In this document: positions 9,016-17,715 of the stretch, one piece after another
How the letters are laid out: each line of letters begins with the position of its first letter
How positions within the stretch are numbered: the stretch's first letter is position 1
Source of the DNA: Amycolatopsis bullii
GTDB taxonomy: Bacteria; Actinomycetota; Actinomycetes; Mycobacteriales; Pseudonocardiaceae
NCBI RefSeq assembly: GCF_014654205.1
Contig: NZ_BNAW01000043.1
Coordinates: 1 to 64,000 of the forward strand
Reading direction: 5' to 3'
Length of the DNA: 64,000 nt
Made by a program: the position numbers and the translations under genes
The notes under the pieces: generated by a model
Told to the model about the DNA's origin: nothing
Seen by the model: the letters and a program-made list of their open reading frames with translations, nothing else
Databases searched by the model: none

Positions 9016-9082
9016 CGGGTGGTCGATATCGGGTATCCGACCAGGTCGGATGTGCTCCACGCCACCGGCATACCCTGGACGG

Positions 9083-9568
9083 GTGGCGAGATGGACCGGT
9101 GAATGGCTCCCCGGCACCGGCGACGGCGGTCAGGGCACTGATCAGCACGGCTCGCGGTGGCCGGGCGAGAAGTTCGGTTTGCCCGAATCGGGCGTCGGCT
9201 CGGCGGCGAGCGGAGGCGCGCGACTGCTCGGACTGATCGTCGACCTCGTGGTCGCGGCCCTGGTCACGGCGATCTTCCTGCACCCCAGCCTGCAGGACCC
9301 GGCCGCGATGCAGCAGTTCAACCTCTGGTCCGGCGGCGTGTGGGCGATCATCTCGGTCATCTCGGCCGGGTTCTTCGGCTTCACGCCGGGGATGGCCGCG
9401 GTCGGCATCCGCGTCGCGCGGTTGGACGGCGCCGCGCTGGTCGGCCCGCTGCGCGCGCTGGTCCGGGCCGCGCTGACGTTCGTGCTGATCCCGGCGGCGG
9501 TCCGCAACGCCGACGGCCGCAGCTGGCTCGACCGGCTCACCGGCACGGTGGTCATCCGGATGCGCTGA
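9083..9568 (+). CDS. RDD family membrane protein
   Basis: A 161-residue small membrane protein with three hydrophobic segments (around LLGLIVDLVVAALVTAIFL, GVWAIISVISAGFFGF and ALVRAALTFVLIPAAV). Membrane-proximal charged motifs match the RDD family (GARLLGLIVDL, then PGMAAVGIRVARLDG). The GTG at 9083 was chosen because the upstream codons overlap the glnA control region. Divergent from glnA, as in Mycobacterium tuberculosis (Rv2219A/Rv2220). Function unknown; some RDD proteins are ion antiporters. Confidence 0.87.
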   Translation: MARWTGEWLPGTGDGGQGTDQHGSRWPGEKFGLPESGVGSAASGGARLLGLIVDLVVAALVTAIFLHPSLQDPAAMQQFNLWSGGVWAIISVISAGFFGFTPGMAAVGIRVARLDGAALVGPLRALVRAALTFVLIPAAVRNADGRSWLDRLTGTVVIRMR

Positions 9569-9628
9569 GGACCGCCGGTCGTGAGGGCCGCCGCCCGCGC
9601 CGCCGTCGCCCGGCGCCGCGTGAGCGTG

Positions 9629-9665
9629 AAAAGGCCCCCGCCCGGAATCCCGGCGGGGGCCTTTC
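9629..9665. terminator. Bidirectional terminator between RDD and DUF4191 genes
   Basis: A perfect hairpin has arms AAAGGCCCCCGCC and GGCGGGGGCCTTT around a 9-base loop, flanked by A and T runs, so it can act on both of the convergent genes. Confidence 0.88.
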
Positions 9666-9676
9666 TCGTGCGGGGG

Positions 9677-10405
9677 TCAGCGGCGGCGGATCGTCCGCTG
9701 GACGTTGCGCATCTTCGCGCCGGCCGGCATCGGGCCCTTGGGCAGCGCCGCGCCGCGGTTGCCGAGGGCAGCCAGCTTCGCTTCGAGTGCGTCGACCTGG
9801 GCCGGCTTGAGGTTGCGGGGCAACTTCATCAGGTAGCCCTGGAGCTTCTTCAGCGGGAGCTGGCCCTCGTCGTGGCCGATCGTCACGTCGTAGATCGGCG
9901 TGTCGCCGATCAGGCGGGAGACACGCTTCTTCTCCTGGGCGAGCAGCGTCTTCACCCGGTGCGGCGCGCCTTCGGCGACCAGCACCACGCCGGGACCGCC
10001 GAGGACCCGGTGCACCGCGTCGAGCTGGGTGGTCGCCGCGACGGTCGGCGTCACCTTCCAGCGGCCGCGCAGGTTCTCCAGCGCCCACGCCGCCGCGCCG
10101 GGCTGGCCGTCGGCCTTCGAATAGACGGTCTTCTGGACGCGCCGGCCGAAGATGATCATGGCGGCCAGGCCGCCCAGGATCAGGCCCAGCGGCAGCAGCA
10201 CCCACTGCATGTCGAAGAAGAACCCGATCCCGAACAGGACGCCGGCCACGACGATGATCGCGCCGACCATCCACGGGATGAGCCAAGGGTCTTCCTTGCG
10301 CTGCATCTTGAAGGCCTCGAAGAGCTGGCCACGGCGGGCCTTGCTCGCCGCGCGCTTCTCCTTCTTGGCCTGCTTGGCCGCTTCCTTGTCCTGCTTACCC
10401 GCCAT
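9677..10405 (-). CDS. DUF4191 domain membrane protein
   Basis: A 242-residue protein starting with a very Lys/Ala-rich cytoplasmic segment ([18 protein letters not shown]). Two adjacent transmembrane helices (about 50-70 and 75-95) follow, then a soluble domain containing [21 protein letters not shown] and IYDVTIG. This matches the DUF4191 family (M. tuberculosis Rv2219 position). The start was set at ATG 10405 because the upstream reading is basic low-complexity without a ribosome site. Convergent with the RDD gene. Function unknown. Confidence 0.87.
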   Translation of the reverse strand: MAGKQDKEAAKQAKKEKRAASKARRGQLFEAFKMQRKEDPWLIPWMVGAIIVVAGVLFGIGFFFDMQWVLLPLGLILGGLAAMIIFGRRVQKTVYSKADGQPGAAAWALENLRGRWKVTPTVAATTQLDAVHRVLGGPGVVLVAEGAPHRVKTLLAQEKKRVSRLIGDTPIYDVTIGHDEGQLPLKKLQGYLMKLPRNLKPAQVDALEAKLAALGNRGAALPKGPMPAGAKMRNVQRTIRRR

Positions 10406-10470
10406 ATGACCAGGATACGGCCGCGTGCCCCTGCCCCGTTTCCCCGTCCCCCTCTGCGAGGATGCCGGAC

Positions 10471-12558
10471 GTGACCGGCGTACTTTCACCCCAGAGCCCG
10501 AACCGACTGCTCGACGGTCTCGACCCCGAGCAGCGCGCCGCCGCCAGCGCCCCCCGGGGGCCGGTCTGCGTGCTCGCCGGAGCCGGCACGGGCAAGACCC
10601 GCACGATCACCCACCGGATCGCCCACCTCGTCCGGTCCGGGCACGTTTCCGCCGGTCAGGTCCTCGCCGTCACGTTCACGACGCGCGCGGCGGGGGAGAT
10701 GCGGACGCGGCTGCGCGGCCTCGGCGTCGACGCGGCGCAGGCGCTGACGTTCCACGCTGCCGCCCGCCGCCAGCTGCGCTACTTCTGGCCGCGCGTGGTC
10801 GGCGACCGGCCGTGGGACCTGCTGGAGAACAAGCTGCGGTACGTCGGCCAGGCCGCGAACCGGGCCAAGCTCGGTACCGAGGTCGAGGTCCTGCGCGACC
10901 TGGCGAGCGAGATCGAGTGGGCGAAGGCGTCGCTGATCAGCCCGGACGACTACCCCGCCGTCACCGCGCGCGCCCAGCGGGACATCCCGGCCCCGGCGGC
11001 GCAGGTCGCCGAGGTCTACCGGACGTACGAAGAGCTGAAGAACGCCGCGCAGGTGCTCGACTTCGACGACCTTCTGCTGCACACGACGGCGGTGCTCGAG
11101 GAGCACGGCACCGTCGCCGAGGAGTTCCGGGACCGCTACCGCTGCTTCGTCGTCGACGAGTACCAGGACGTCACGCCGCTGCAGCAGCGCCTGCTCGACG
11201 CGTGGCTCGGCGGCCGCGACGACCTGACCGTCGTCGGCGACGCCAACCAGACCATCTACTCCTTCGGCGGCGCGTCGCCGCGGCCGCTGCTGGAGTTCAC
11301 GCGGCGCTACCCCGACGCCACCGTCGTCCGCCTAGAGCGCGACTACCGGTCGACTCCCGAGGTCGTCGCGCTGGCCAACCGGGTGATCGGCGCGGCCAGG
11401 GGCCGGCCGGCGGGCTCGCGGCTGAAGCTGATCGGCCAGCGCCCGCCGGGGCCGGAGCCGCGCTTCGCCGAGTTCGACGACGAGGCGGTCGAGGCCGGCG
11501 CGGTCGCGCGCCGGGTGCGCGAGCTGCTCGACGGCGGCGTCTCGGCGAGCGAGATCGCGATCCTCTACCGGATCAACGCCCAGTCCGAGGCCTACGAATC
11601 GGCGCTGGCCGACGCCGGCATCCCGTACCTGGTCCGCGGCGGCGAGCGGTTCTTCAACCGGACGGAGGTCCGGCAGGCGATGTCCGCGCTGCGGGCGGCG
11701 AGCGGCGACGGCAGCTCCGACCTGGTCACGACGGTGCGTTCGGTGCTCGCGCGGGTTGGCCTCACCGAGTCGCCGCCGGCCGGTGGCGCGGCGAAGGAAC
11801 GCTGGGACGCGCTCCTGGCCATCGTCGAGCTGGCCGAGGAGCTGGCTTCGACCGTGGCCGACGCCGACCTGCCGCGGTTCTGCGCCGAGCTCGACCAGCG
11901 CGCCGCGGCCCAGCACCCGCCGACGGTCGAGGGCGTCACGCTGGCGTCGCTGCACGCGGCGAAGGGCCTCGAGTGGGACGCGGTGTTCCTCGTCGGCCTC
12001 TCCGAGGGCACGATGCCGATCCTGCACGCCGACGGCGACGAAGCGGCGATCGAGGAGGAGCGGCGGCTGTTCTACGTCGGCGTCACCCGGGCCCGCGAGC
12101 ACCTGTGGCTGTCCTGGGCGCTGGCCCGCACGCCGGGCGCGCGGCGCAACCGGCGGCGCAGCCGGTTCCTCTACGGCCTGGTCCCGGAGGACCACCCGGC
12201 CGCCCGGGTGGCCCGGTCGGCCCAGCAGAAGGCGGCTCCGGTGAAGACGGCGCGCTGCCGGCTCTGCGGTGGGCCGCTGCTGGAAACCCTCGACATCAAG
12301 CTGGGCCGTTGCGGGCGCTGCCCGTCCACAGTGGATGAGGGCTTGCTGGAGCGCCTGAAGTCGTGGCGCGCCGACCGGGCGCGCGAGCTGAAGGTGCCGG
12401 CCTTCGTCGTCTTCACGGACGCCACGCTGATGGCCATCGCCGAGCAGCGTCCGGCCGACGAGGCGGCGCTGGTGTCGATCTCCGGCATCGGCGCGACGAA
12501 GCTCGAGCGGTTCGGCGCCGAGATCCTCGGCGTCGTCCGGGCCTCGACGGGGTCTTGA
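10471..12558 (+). CDS. uvrD2: ATP-dependent DNA helicase UvrD2 (SF1, UvrD/PcrA type)
   Basis: A 695-residue superfamily 1 helicase for DNA repair. Walker A is AGAGTGKT near the N-terminus, motif II is VDEYQD, motif III is [15 protein letters not shown], and the C-terminal motor has [22 protein letters not shown] and [11 protein letters not shown] four-cysteine zinc-ribbon-like stretch (CRLCGG, then CGRCPS) precedes a C-terminal HRDC domain (about 615-685), the layout of actinobacterial UvrD2. GTG 10471 was preferred because a GAGG site lies nine bases before it; ATG 10462 would have the site abutting the start codon. Next to whiB7, as in mycobacteria. Confidence 0.95.
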   Translation: MTGVLSPQSPNRLLDGLDPEQRAAASAPRGPVCVLAGAGTGKTRTITHRIAHLVRSGHVSAGQVLAVTFTTRAAGEMRTRLRGLGVDAAQALTFHAAARRQLRYFWPRVVGDRPWDLLENKLRYVGQAANRAKLGTEVEVLRDLASEIEWAKASLISPDDYPAVTARAQRDIPAPAAQVAEVYRTYEELKNAAQVLDFDDLLLHTTAVLEEHGTVAEEFRDRYRCFVVDEYQDVTPLQQRLLDAWLGGRDDLTVVGDANQTIYSFGGASPRPLLEFTRRYPDATVVRLERDYRSTPEVVALANRVIGAARGRPAGSRLKLIGQRPPGPEPRFAEFDDEAVEAGAVARRVRELLDGGVSASEIAILYRINAQSEAYESALADAGIPYLVRGGERFFNRTEVRQAMSALRAASGDGSSDLVTTVRSVLARVGLTESPPAGGAAKERWDALLAIVELAEELASTVADADLPRFCAELDQRAAAQHPPTVEGVTLASLHAAKGLEWDAVFLVGLSEGTMPILHADGDEAAIEEERRLFYVGVTRAREHLWLSWALARTPGARRNRRRSRFLYGLVPEDHPAARVARSAQQKAAPVKTARCRLCGGPLLETLDIKLGRCGRCPSTVDEGLLERLKSWRADRARELKVPAFVVFTDATLMAIAEQRPADEAALVSISGIGATKLERFGAEILGVVRASTGS

Positions 12559-12765
12559 CCGCGTCCGAACCATGATCGACGCGGCGAACCCGCTGCTCAG
12601 GGGCGATCTTCGTAACTTCGAGGATTTTCCCGTTAATTGAGTTGCCTCGGTGTGGTGCGGAGCAATAACCTGCCAGTACCGAGCCCGAAGGGCTCGACTG
12701 GGGATCTACTGAGAAGCGCCGCTCGGCGGACGCGTGTGCAGAGTACAGAAGGAGGTGCCGGTGAA

Positions 12766-13032
12766 ATGACCATCAACATGACGCTCACGAACCCGGGCAC
12801 CCGTCTGTCCTGCGCCGCGGAAGTTGCGGCTGCTCAGCGCCCGGGCACCGGTGTGTTCGCCGGCTCCGTGAGCGCTCACGAGATCCGTGGCATGCGGCGC
12901 GTCTCGCGTCGTTGGGCCACCGGTGTCGTCGTCTTCGGGACGCAGGGCGTTCTCGCCGCGTACCCGCAGGCCGATCTGCCGACCATCAAGCAGTTCCGTG
13001 TTCCGTTGTCGATACGGGAGCGAAGTTCCTGA
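12766..13032 (+). CDS. Small hypothetical protein upstream of whiB7 (possible leader ORF)
   Basis: An 88-residue ORF with an excellent AAGGAGG ribosome site ten bases before ATG 12766. The product is basic, with HEIRGMRRVSRRWATG in the middle and no recognised domain or membrane segment. Its stop codon sits 20 bp before the hairpin in front of whiB7, inside a short 7-bp stem (13027-13043). It may be an independent gene whose transcript ends at that hairpin. It may also serve as the upstream ORF whose translation state decides read-through into whiB7. Sequence alone does not settle this. Confidence 0.6.
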   Translation: MTINMTLTNPGTRLSCAAEVAAAQRPGTGVFAGSVSAHEIRGMRRVSRRWATGVVVFGTQGVLAAYPQADLPTIKQFRVPLSIRERSS

Positions 13033-13052
13033 CCTAGTCAGGACTCAAGGCT

Positions 13053-13102
13053 CACGAAGGCCGCGGAACCGGATAACCCGGATCCGCGGCCTTCGTGTTT
13101 TT
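13053..13102 (+). terminator. Rho-independent terminator, probable whiB7 attenuator
   Basis: A perfect 15-bp stem (CACGAAGGCCGCGGA pairing with TCCGCGGCCTTCGTG) with a 15-base loop is followed by TTTTT. It lies 82 bp before the whiB7 start and 20 bp after the stop of the 88-codon ORF. In mycobacteria whiB7 is known to be controlled by an upstream ORF and a conditional terminator in its leader; position and structure here match that arrangement. Confidence 0.9.
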
Positions 13103-13183
13103 GGCTGCACAACCCAAGAGGAACCAGCGTTGCCCAGCTCCAGCACCCAACCGAAAACCCGTACGGCACAAGGAGGAACCACC

Positions 13184-13540
13184 ATGTCTTCGGCCATCGC
13201 CTACACCTCGGGTGAGGCAATATTCGCCGACCTGCTCGACCCGATCGACGTCCCCGACGTCGCGCTGCCCTGCCGTTCGGGCGACGCGGACCTCTGGTTC
13301 GCGGAGTCCCCGGCCGAGCTCGAGCGCGCCAAGGCACAGTGCGCCGACTGCCCGGTCCGCGAGGCCTGCCTGGCCGGCGCCCTGGCGCGTCGCGAGCCCT
13401 GGGGCGTTTGGGGCGGCGAGATCTTCGAGCGCGGCGCGGTGATCGCGCGCAAGCGGCCCCGTGGCCGCCCGCGCAAGAACGCAGCCGTCGAGCCCGCCGC
13501 GGCCAAGGCCGCCGGCGATCACCGGAGCGCCGCCGCATGA
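13184..13540 (+). CDS. whiB7: WhiB7-type iron-sulfur transcriptional regulator
   Basis: A 118-residue Wbl protein that binds a [4Fe-4S] cluster through Cys30, Cys53, Cys56 and Cys62. It has the sigma-contacting turn EPWGVWGGE (71-79) and a C-terminal AT-hook KRPRGRPRK (90-98). The AT-hook is the hallmark of WhiB7, the activator of intrinsic antibiotic resistance genes with SigA. The ATG has a strong AAGGAGG site. Neighbours uvrD2 and an ABC1 kinase match the whiB7 locus of M. tuberculosis (Rv3197, Rv3197A, Rv3198c). Expression is probably set by the leader attenuator. A small gene overlaps its stop codon. Confidence 0.93.
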   Translation: MSSAIAYTSGEAIFADLLDPIDVPDVALPCRSGDADLWFAESPAELERAKAQCADCPVREACLAGALARREPWGVWGGEIFERGAVIARKRPRGRPRKNAAVEPAAAKAAGDHRSAAA

Positions 13541-13791
13541 GCGTCGAACCGGTCACCACGAGGGACTACGAAGCCCACCCCCGCAGCGAACAGCTGCAGT
13601 TGACCAAGACCGAGATCGAGGAGATCAGCGAGATGTTGCTTTACGAAGAACTGTCCAGGGCCCGAATACGGGACCTGGAAGAGGGGGTCCGCGCGCAGCG
13701 GGCCCGAGGTAGCGCGCGTGCCGTGCGCCGCTGGTCGCGAGTAGCCCGCTGGGCCGCTCGGCGGGCGGAGCGGTACCAGGACCAGAACTGA
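13537..13791 (+). CDS. Small hypothetical protein translationally coupled to whiB7
   Basis: An 84-residue charged protein whose ATG overlaps the whiB7 stop (ATGA), a classic coupling arrangement. Residues 20-55 (KTEIEEISEMLLYEELSRARIRD) are predicted helical and the C-terminus is very Arg-rich (ARAVRRWSRVARWAARRAER). No domain was recognised. Coupling suggests it is made in proportion to WhiB7 and could act with it, but this is inference. Confidence 0.7.
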   Translation: MSVEPVTTRDYEAHPRSEQLQLTKTEIEEISEMLLYEELSRARIRDLEEGVRAQRARGSARAVRRWSRVARWAARRAERYQDQN

Positions 13792-13797
13792 GCGCAG

Positions 13798-13830
13798 GCC
13801 CCTGCCGCCCGTTTGGGTGGCGGGGGCTTC
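13798..13830 (+). terminator. Terminator after the whiB7 operon
   Basis: A 13-bp stem (GCCCCTGCCGCCC with GGGTGGCGGGGGC, two G-T wobbles) with a TTTG-like loop lies seven bases after the stop of the 84-residue gene. The U tract is weak (TTCG). Confidence 0.65.
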
Positions 13831-14183
13831 GCGCTTTGCCGGGCTGGTCGGGGACGAGACAGCGCTGCCGGGGTGTGGCGCCGCGGCGAATCATGGTTGC
13901 GGCCCGGCTGCGCGGGACCGAGGCGTGCCGCGACGACACCGTGCCGCTGCGGCGATCGGTCGCGTCGGGCGGTGCGGCGGCGCCTGTGCTGTCGCGGTGC
14001 CGTCGGGCAGGCAGACTGCTCCGTGCGGTGGTGTCGGGCAACGAGCGTGCTGTTGCCAGGGCGTGCTCGTTGCTCCGCGCGGGTGCGGCCTGCGCCTTGC
14101 GGGCGCGCTTGGTGGTCGGGCCTCCTTCGGGTGGTCTCCTTGCGTGGGGCTCCGGGGGCGGGGCGCTGGTGTTGAATGGGGTG
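13831..14183. other. Intergenic stretch without a visible gene
   Basis: About 350 bp between the whiB7 operon terminator and the methyltransferase start. Several overlapping open frames exist in both directions, but none has a ribosome site or recognisable protein features; the composition is GC-rich noncoding-like. It may hold the methyltransferase promoter, though no confident -35/-10 pair was seen. Confidence 0.5.
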
Positions 14184-15050
14184 ATGTCCGGACACAGCCA
14201 CGGTGACATCGACTGGGCGGACCGCCTGACCCAGCTGCGCATGGCCGATGCCCTCGACGCCGAGGCGCTGGCGCCCGTCGCCCGGCGGCTGCTCGGCCTG
14301 GTGGGCGAGCGGCCGGCCGTTGTCGATGTCGGGTGCGGGGCCGGGGGCATGAGCGTGCTTCTCGCGCGCGAACTCGCCCGCCGCGGTGGGGGCACCCTAG
14401 TTCTCTTCGATGCCACGCCGAAGCTGCTGGTCGAGGCCGAACGGGCCGTGGCCGAGGTGGCCGGCGAGTCCGTCGAGGTCGTCAGCCTGCTCGGGGACCT
14501 GACCGATCCGGCGCTGGCCGTTCCCGCCGCCGATCTCGTCTGGGCGTCCGGCGTGGTGCACCACGTCGGCGATCAGCAGGCCGCGCTGCGCACGCTCGCC
14601 GGGCTGTTGCGACCGGGTGGCGTGCTGGCCATCTCCGAAGGCGGCCTCGAGATGCGGTGCCTCCCGTGGGAACTGGGTGTCGGACGGCCCGGGCTGGAGC
14701 AGCGGCTGCACGCCGCTCGCGCCTCGTGGTTCGAGGCGATGCGGGCCGGGATTCCGGGCAGCGTCGCCATGCCCTACGGCTGGCCGCGCGCGCTTCGCGA
14801 AGCCGGCCTCCAGGACGTCGAATCGTTCGGGGCGCTCATCGACCACCCGATGCCGGGTTCGGACCTCCTTCGTGAGTACGTGGTGCAGCGCGTCGGGTGG
14901 TTCGCGGAGTCGGCCGGGGAATGGCTCGACGCCGACGACCGGGCGGCGACCGCCACCTTGACCGACCCGCAGAGCCCGCACTTCCTCGGCCGCCGGGACG
15001 ACGTCTACCTGTTCGGCGCCAAGGCGATCCACTGTGGACGGTTGCGGTGA
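14184..15050 (+). CDS. Class I SAM-dependent methyltransferase
   Basis: A 288-residue Rossmann-fold methyltransferase. Motif I is VVDVGCGAGGMS (47-58), followed by TLVLFDATPKLL, the post-II region DLVWASGVVHHVGD and the LRPGGVLAISEGG strand. The ATG at 14184 was taken as the start because SGHSHGDIDWADRL begins the conserved region. Substrate unknown (small molecule likely). It overlaps the next gene by four bases, so the two form an operon. Confidence 0.88.
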   Translation: MSGHSHGDIDWADRLTQLRMADALDAEALAPVARRLLGLVGERPAVVDVGCGAGGMSVLLARELARRGGGTLVLFDATPKLLVEAERAVAEVAGESVEVVSLLGDLTDPALAVPAADLVWASGVVHHVGDQQAALRTLAGLLRPGGVLAISEGGLEMRCLPWELGVGRPGLEQRLHAARASWFEAMRAGIPGSVAMPYGWPRALREAGLQDVESFGALIDHPMPGSDLLREYVVQRVGWFAESAGEWLDADDRAATATLTDPQSPHFLGRRDDVYLFGAKAIHCGRLR

Positions 15051-15232
15051 GCGCGCCGGAACCGGTCGGGTGCACGCGCTGCGGCCGGACGCGCACCGCC
15101 GACGACGACCCGGCTACGGCGCTCGCGTGGGTTTCCACCCGTGAGCGCGGCGCGCTGCGGTGGCTTTGCCCGGACTGCGCGCGCCAGCACGTGCGGGACA
15201 TCGAAGGCAAGCTTCCGGACGAGTACTGGTGA
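15047..15232 (+). CDS. Small zinc-ribbon protein
   Basis: A 61-residue protein with two CxxC pairs: Cys9/Cys12 (CTRC) and Cys41/Cys44 (CPDC), spaced as in a treble-clef or rubredoxin-like zinc ribbon. The GTG overlaps the methyltransferase stop (GTGA). Function unknown; the coupling suggests a partner or regulator of the methyltransferase. Too short for further assignment. Confidence 0.75.
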   Translation: MSAPEPVGCTRCGRTRTADDDPATALAWVSTRERGALRWLCPDCARQHVRDIEGKLPDEYW

Positions 15233-15264
15233 TCAATTCGACCTCCTGAGCGTGACGGCGGATA

Positions 15265-16212
15265 TCAGGCGGCGTCTCCCATGGGCCTTTGCGGGACCGC
15301 TCGCACCTTCGGGCGGGGTGTCCTGGATGCGGCGCCGTACGCCCTGGCCAGCTCCCGGGCCACCTCTTGCGGCACTTGGCGCAGCTGGCCGACCGTGCAG
15401 CGGACCAGGACGATGCCCGTCGCCGCCAGGGCCAGGTGGCTGAAGCCGCTTCCCACGCCCGGGGTGCAGCGGTACTGCCAGGCGAGGCCGAGCTCGTCCC
15501 ACCAGGCGTCCGCCTCGCCGAGGCGGCGGCCGCGGCGGTCGCAGATCGTCTGGTCCCAGCTCGGCGGGGGGACGGGCACCAGGTCCAGGACCCGGGCGGC
15601 CAGACCGTGTGCCTGGATCGGCCCCTCGTCGAGCCTGCGCAGCACCTTGCGGACCACTGCCGTGCCGCGCTGGGAACCCGCCTCGAGCTCCGCCAGCAGC
15701 TCTCGGCGGTCGCACAGGCCCCAGTAGAGCGGCAACGTCAGCAGATACCGGATGCGGTCCGGGTCGGGTTCGGACCGGGCCATGTCCAGCGTCGCCCGGG
15801 CCGGCGGGGCGAACGGGAGGCCGTCGACCTGGACCGGTTCCGGTAACCGGGCCGTGCGCGCCAGGCGGACCCCTTCGCCGGCCACCACCCGGCAGTGCTG
15901 GGGCACCAGCAGGCGGATCTCGCTCTCCACCGGGCACTTCACGCCGTGGGCGCGCAGGGCATCGGCGCCGGTGATCACCACCCCGGGCCCGTAGCGCACG
16001 AGCGCGGCCTGCAGCAACTGCTGCCGCGTAGGGGCGGTGTTGCGCAGCAGGACGACACCGGGGTGCAGGCGGCGCCACGGCCCTCCCGGACCGCAGAGCC
16101 GCCGGACTCTTCGATCGGACACCCCCGCCCGGCGCAACTGTTCGAGGTTCATCACCTCGCAGGCGGCGGGATTACCAAGGGCAAGCGGGTCGGTGCATTG
16201 GGTAGCAGTCAT
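15265..16212 (-). CDS. AbiEi-like winged-helix / DUF559-type protein
   Basis: A 315-residue protein. Residues about 20-60 form a winged helix (NLEQLRRAGVSDRRVRRLC, then WRRLHPGVVLL) like the antitoxin domain of type IV AbiEi proteins. The C-terminal half (DQTICDRRGRRLGEADAWW, WQYRCTP) resembles the nuclease-like DUF559 tail that many actinobacterial orphan AbiEi proteins carry. No AbiEii-type toxin gene is adjacent, so a functioning toxin-antitoxin pair is not supported. ATG 16212 (MTATQCTD) was preferred over a start 20 codons upstream. Confidence 0.72.
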   Translation of the reverse strand: MTATQCTDPLALGNPAACEVMNLEQLRRAGVSDRRVRRLCGPGGPWRRLHPGVVLLRNTAPTRQQLLQAALVRYGPGVVITGADALRAHGVKCPVESEIRLLVPQHCRVVAGEGVRLARTARLPEPVQVDGLPFAPPARATLDMARSEPDPDRIRYLLTLPLYWGLCDRRELLAELEAGSQRGTAVVRKVLRRLDEGPIQAHGLAARVLDLVPVPPPSWDQTICDRRGRRLGEADAWWDELGLAWQYRCTPGVGSGFSHLALAATGIVLVRCTVGQLRQVPQEVARELARAYGAASRTPRPKVRAVPQRPMGDAA

Positions 16213-16263
16213 GTTCCGAGCATGACGGCTCGGCCAACCGGGTGGAACCCCGTCCGCCGCAGC

Positions 16264-16313
16264 TGTGGACAACTCGGCCGAATCCGTCCGTTCGGGGCCC
16301 CACCTGTGGACAA
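16264..16313. promoter_or_regulatory. Pair of DnaA boxes (TTGTCCACA consensus)
   Basis: Two exact copies of TGTGGACAA, the complement of the actinobacterial DnaA box TTGTCCACA, lie at 16264-16272 and 16305-16313 in the same orientation, 41 bp apart, both extended as CTGTGGACAACTC. They lie in the gap between the AbiEi-like gene start and the ABC1 kinase stop. Confidence 0.7.
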
Positions 16314-16314
16314 C

Positions 16315-17655
16315 TCAGGAGGCGAACCCCGGCTGCCAGCGCTCCACGATGCCGCGGGCCGGGATTTCCGCGTCGAGCTGGCAGAGGATGCCCGTCGACC
16401 CCGCCGTCACCCGGTGGATCATCAGGTACTCGGGCGGCAGGTTGAGCGAACGCCCGACCCGGAAGTCGTTGCCGCGGCTGTCGCCGACCCGCCCGGCCTG
16501 CTTCTGCATCCAGCGACGCGTGAAGTGGAACGTCGGCGCCGCCAGCGGCTCGGTGAACGGTGCGAGGTAGGCGAGCACCTCCTCCGCGGTCAGGTCGCTG
16601 TCCGGCCGGATGAACCGGTTCTCCCGCAGCAGGCGCATCAGCTCGGTGGACTCGCCGTCGAGCGCCAGGCGCGTCATCTCGCCGAGGTGGCGGGGAATGC
16701 CTTCGGGCAGCCGGGCGACGCCGCCGAAGTCGATGACGACCAGCCTGTCGTCGTCGGTGATCATGAAGTTGCCCGGGTGCGGGTCCGAGTGCAGCAGGTG
16801 GACCCGCTCCGGCGACGAGTAGTGGAACTCCGCCAGCAGCCGGCCCGCCAGGTTCCGGGTCTCGCGGTCGCCGTCCGCGATCACCTTCGACAACGGCGTG
16901 CCGGTGGCCCATTCCGTCACGACGACCTTCGGCGCGCTGGCCACCACGCGCGGCACCAGGATGCCGGGATCGCCGTCGAACGCCTTCGCGAAGGCGCGCT
17001 GGTGCTGGGCCTCGGCCTGGTAGTCGAGCTCCTCGTTCATCCGTTCGGCGAGCTCGGCCAGCAGCGGCTTGACCTCGGTGCCGGGTACGAACGCCTGGAA
17101 CAGCCTGCTGAACCGCTGCAGCTGCCGCAGATCGCTGCGCAGCGCCTCGTCGGCGCCCGGGTACTGCACCTTGACCGCGACCGCCCGGCCGTCGTGCCAG
17201 ACCGCGCGGTGCACCTGGCCGATGCTCGCGGACGCCGCCGGTTCGTCGTCGAACGAGGCGAACCGGCTGGTCCAGGTGCGGCCCAGCTGCTCGGCGAGCA
17301 CCCGGTGGGTCTGCCGGACCGGCATCGGCGGCGCGGCGGCCTGCAGCTTCGTCAGCGCTTCGCGGTACGGCTTCGCCATGTCGTCCGGCACCGCCGCCTC
17401 GAACACGCTCAGCGCCTGGCCGAACTTCATCGCCCCGCCCTTGAGCGTGCCGAGCACCTCGAACAGCTGCTCGGCGGCCTTCGCCGACAGCGTCGCGTTC
17501 ACCTGTTCCGCGCTCTGGCCCGCGAGCCTCTTGCCCCAGCCACCGACCGCCCGGCCGGCGATGCCGAGCGGGAGACTGGCGAGCTTGGCGGTACGGGCGG
17601 CACCCTTGCGCGGCATCGCGGTGTCACGATCGGCTGGGTCGCGGAAGTCGGTCAC
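16315..17655 (-). CDS. ABC1/UbiB/ADCK-type atypical kinase
   Basis: A 446-residue member of the ABC1 (UbiB/ADCK) protein-kinase-like family. It shows the family KxGQ motif as KFGQ (77-80), the ATP-anchoring AVAVKVQYPG, the ERMNEELDYQAEAQ motif, HSDPHPGNFM as catalytic loop and VIDFGG as the DFG-like metal site. These proteins act as ATPases/kinases linked to lipid or quinone metabolism. In M. tuberculosis the orthologue position (Rv3197) is next to whiB7 and has been linked to macrolide tolerance. Its start overlaps nothing; the ThiF-like gene is upstream on the same strand, 60 bp away. Confidence 0.92.
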   Translation of the reverse strand: MTDFRDPADRDTAMPRKGAARTAKLASLPLGIAGRAVGGWGKRLAGQSAEQVNATLSAKAAEQLFEVLGTLKGGAMKFGQALSVFEAAVPDDMAKPYREALTKLQAAAPPMPVRQTHRVLAEQLGRTWTSRFASFDDEPAASASIGQVHRAVWHDGRAVAVKVQYPGADEALRSDLRQLQRFSRLFQAFVPGTEVKPLLAELAERMNEELDYQAEAQHQRAFAKAFDGDPGILVPRVVASAPKVVVTEWATGTPLSKVIADGDRETRNLAGRLLAEFHYSSPERVHLLHSDPHPGNFMITDDDRLVVIDFGGVARLPEGIPRHLGEMTRLALDGESTELMRLLRENRFIRPDSDLTAEEVLAYLAPFTEPLAAPTFHFTRRWMQKQAGRVGDSRGNDFRVGRSLNLPPEYLMIHRVTAGSTGILCQLDAEIPARGIVERWQPGFAS

Positions 17656-17715
17656 ACCGGCGATTCTGCCCTGCGGCGTCGGCGGCGCGCAGCCTGCGAG
17701 CGACGTCTTCGTGGG

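Noticed and set aside
12887-13183. Open frame extending whiB7 upstream through the attenuator hairpin
   Set aside because: The whiB7 ATG at 13184 has a strong ribosome site and the family N-terminus; the upstream extension is low-complexity Arg/Ser/Pro and would be translated through the terminator stem.
15265-16212. Complete type IV toxin-antitoxin system
   Set aside because: Only an AbiEi-like protein is present; no nucleotidyltransferase toxin gene is adjacent.
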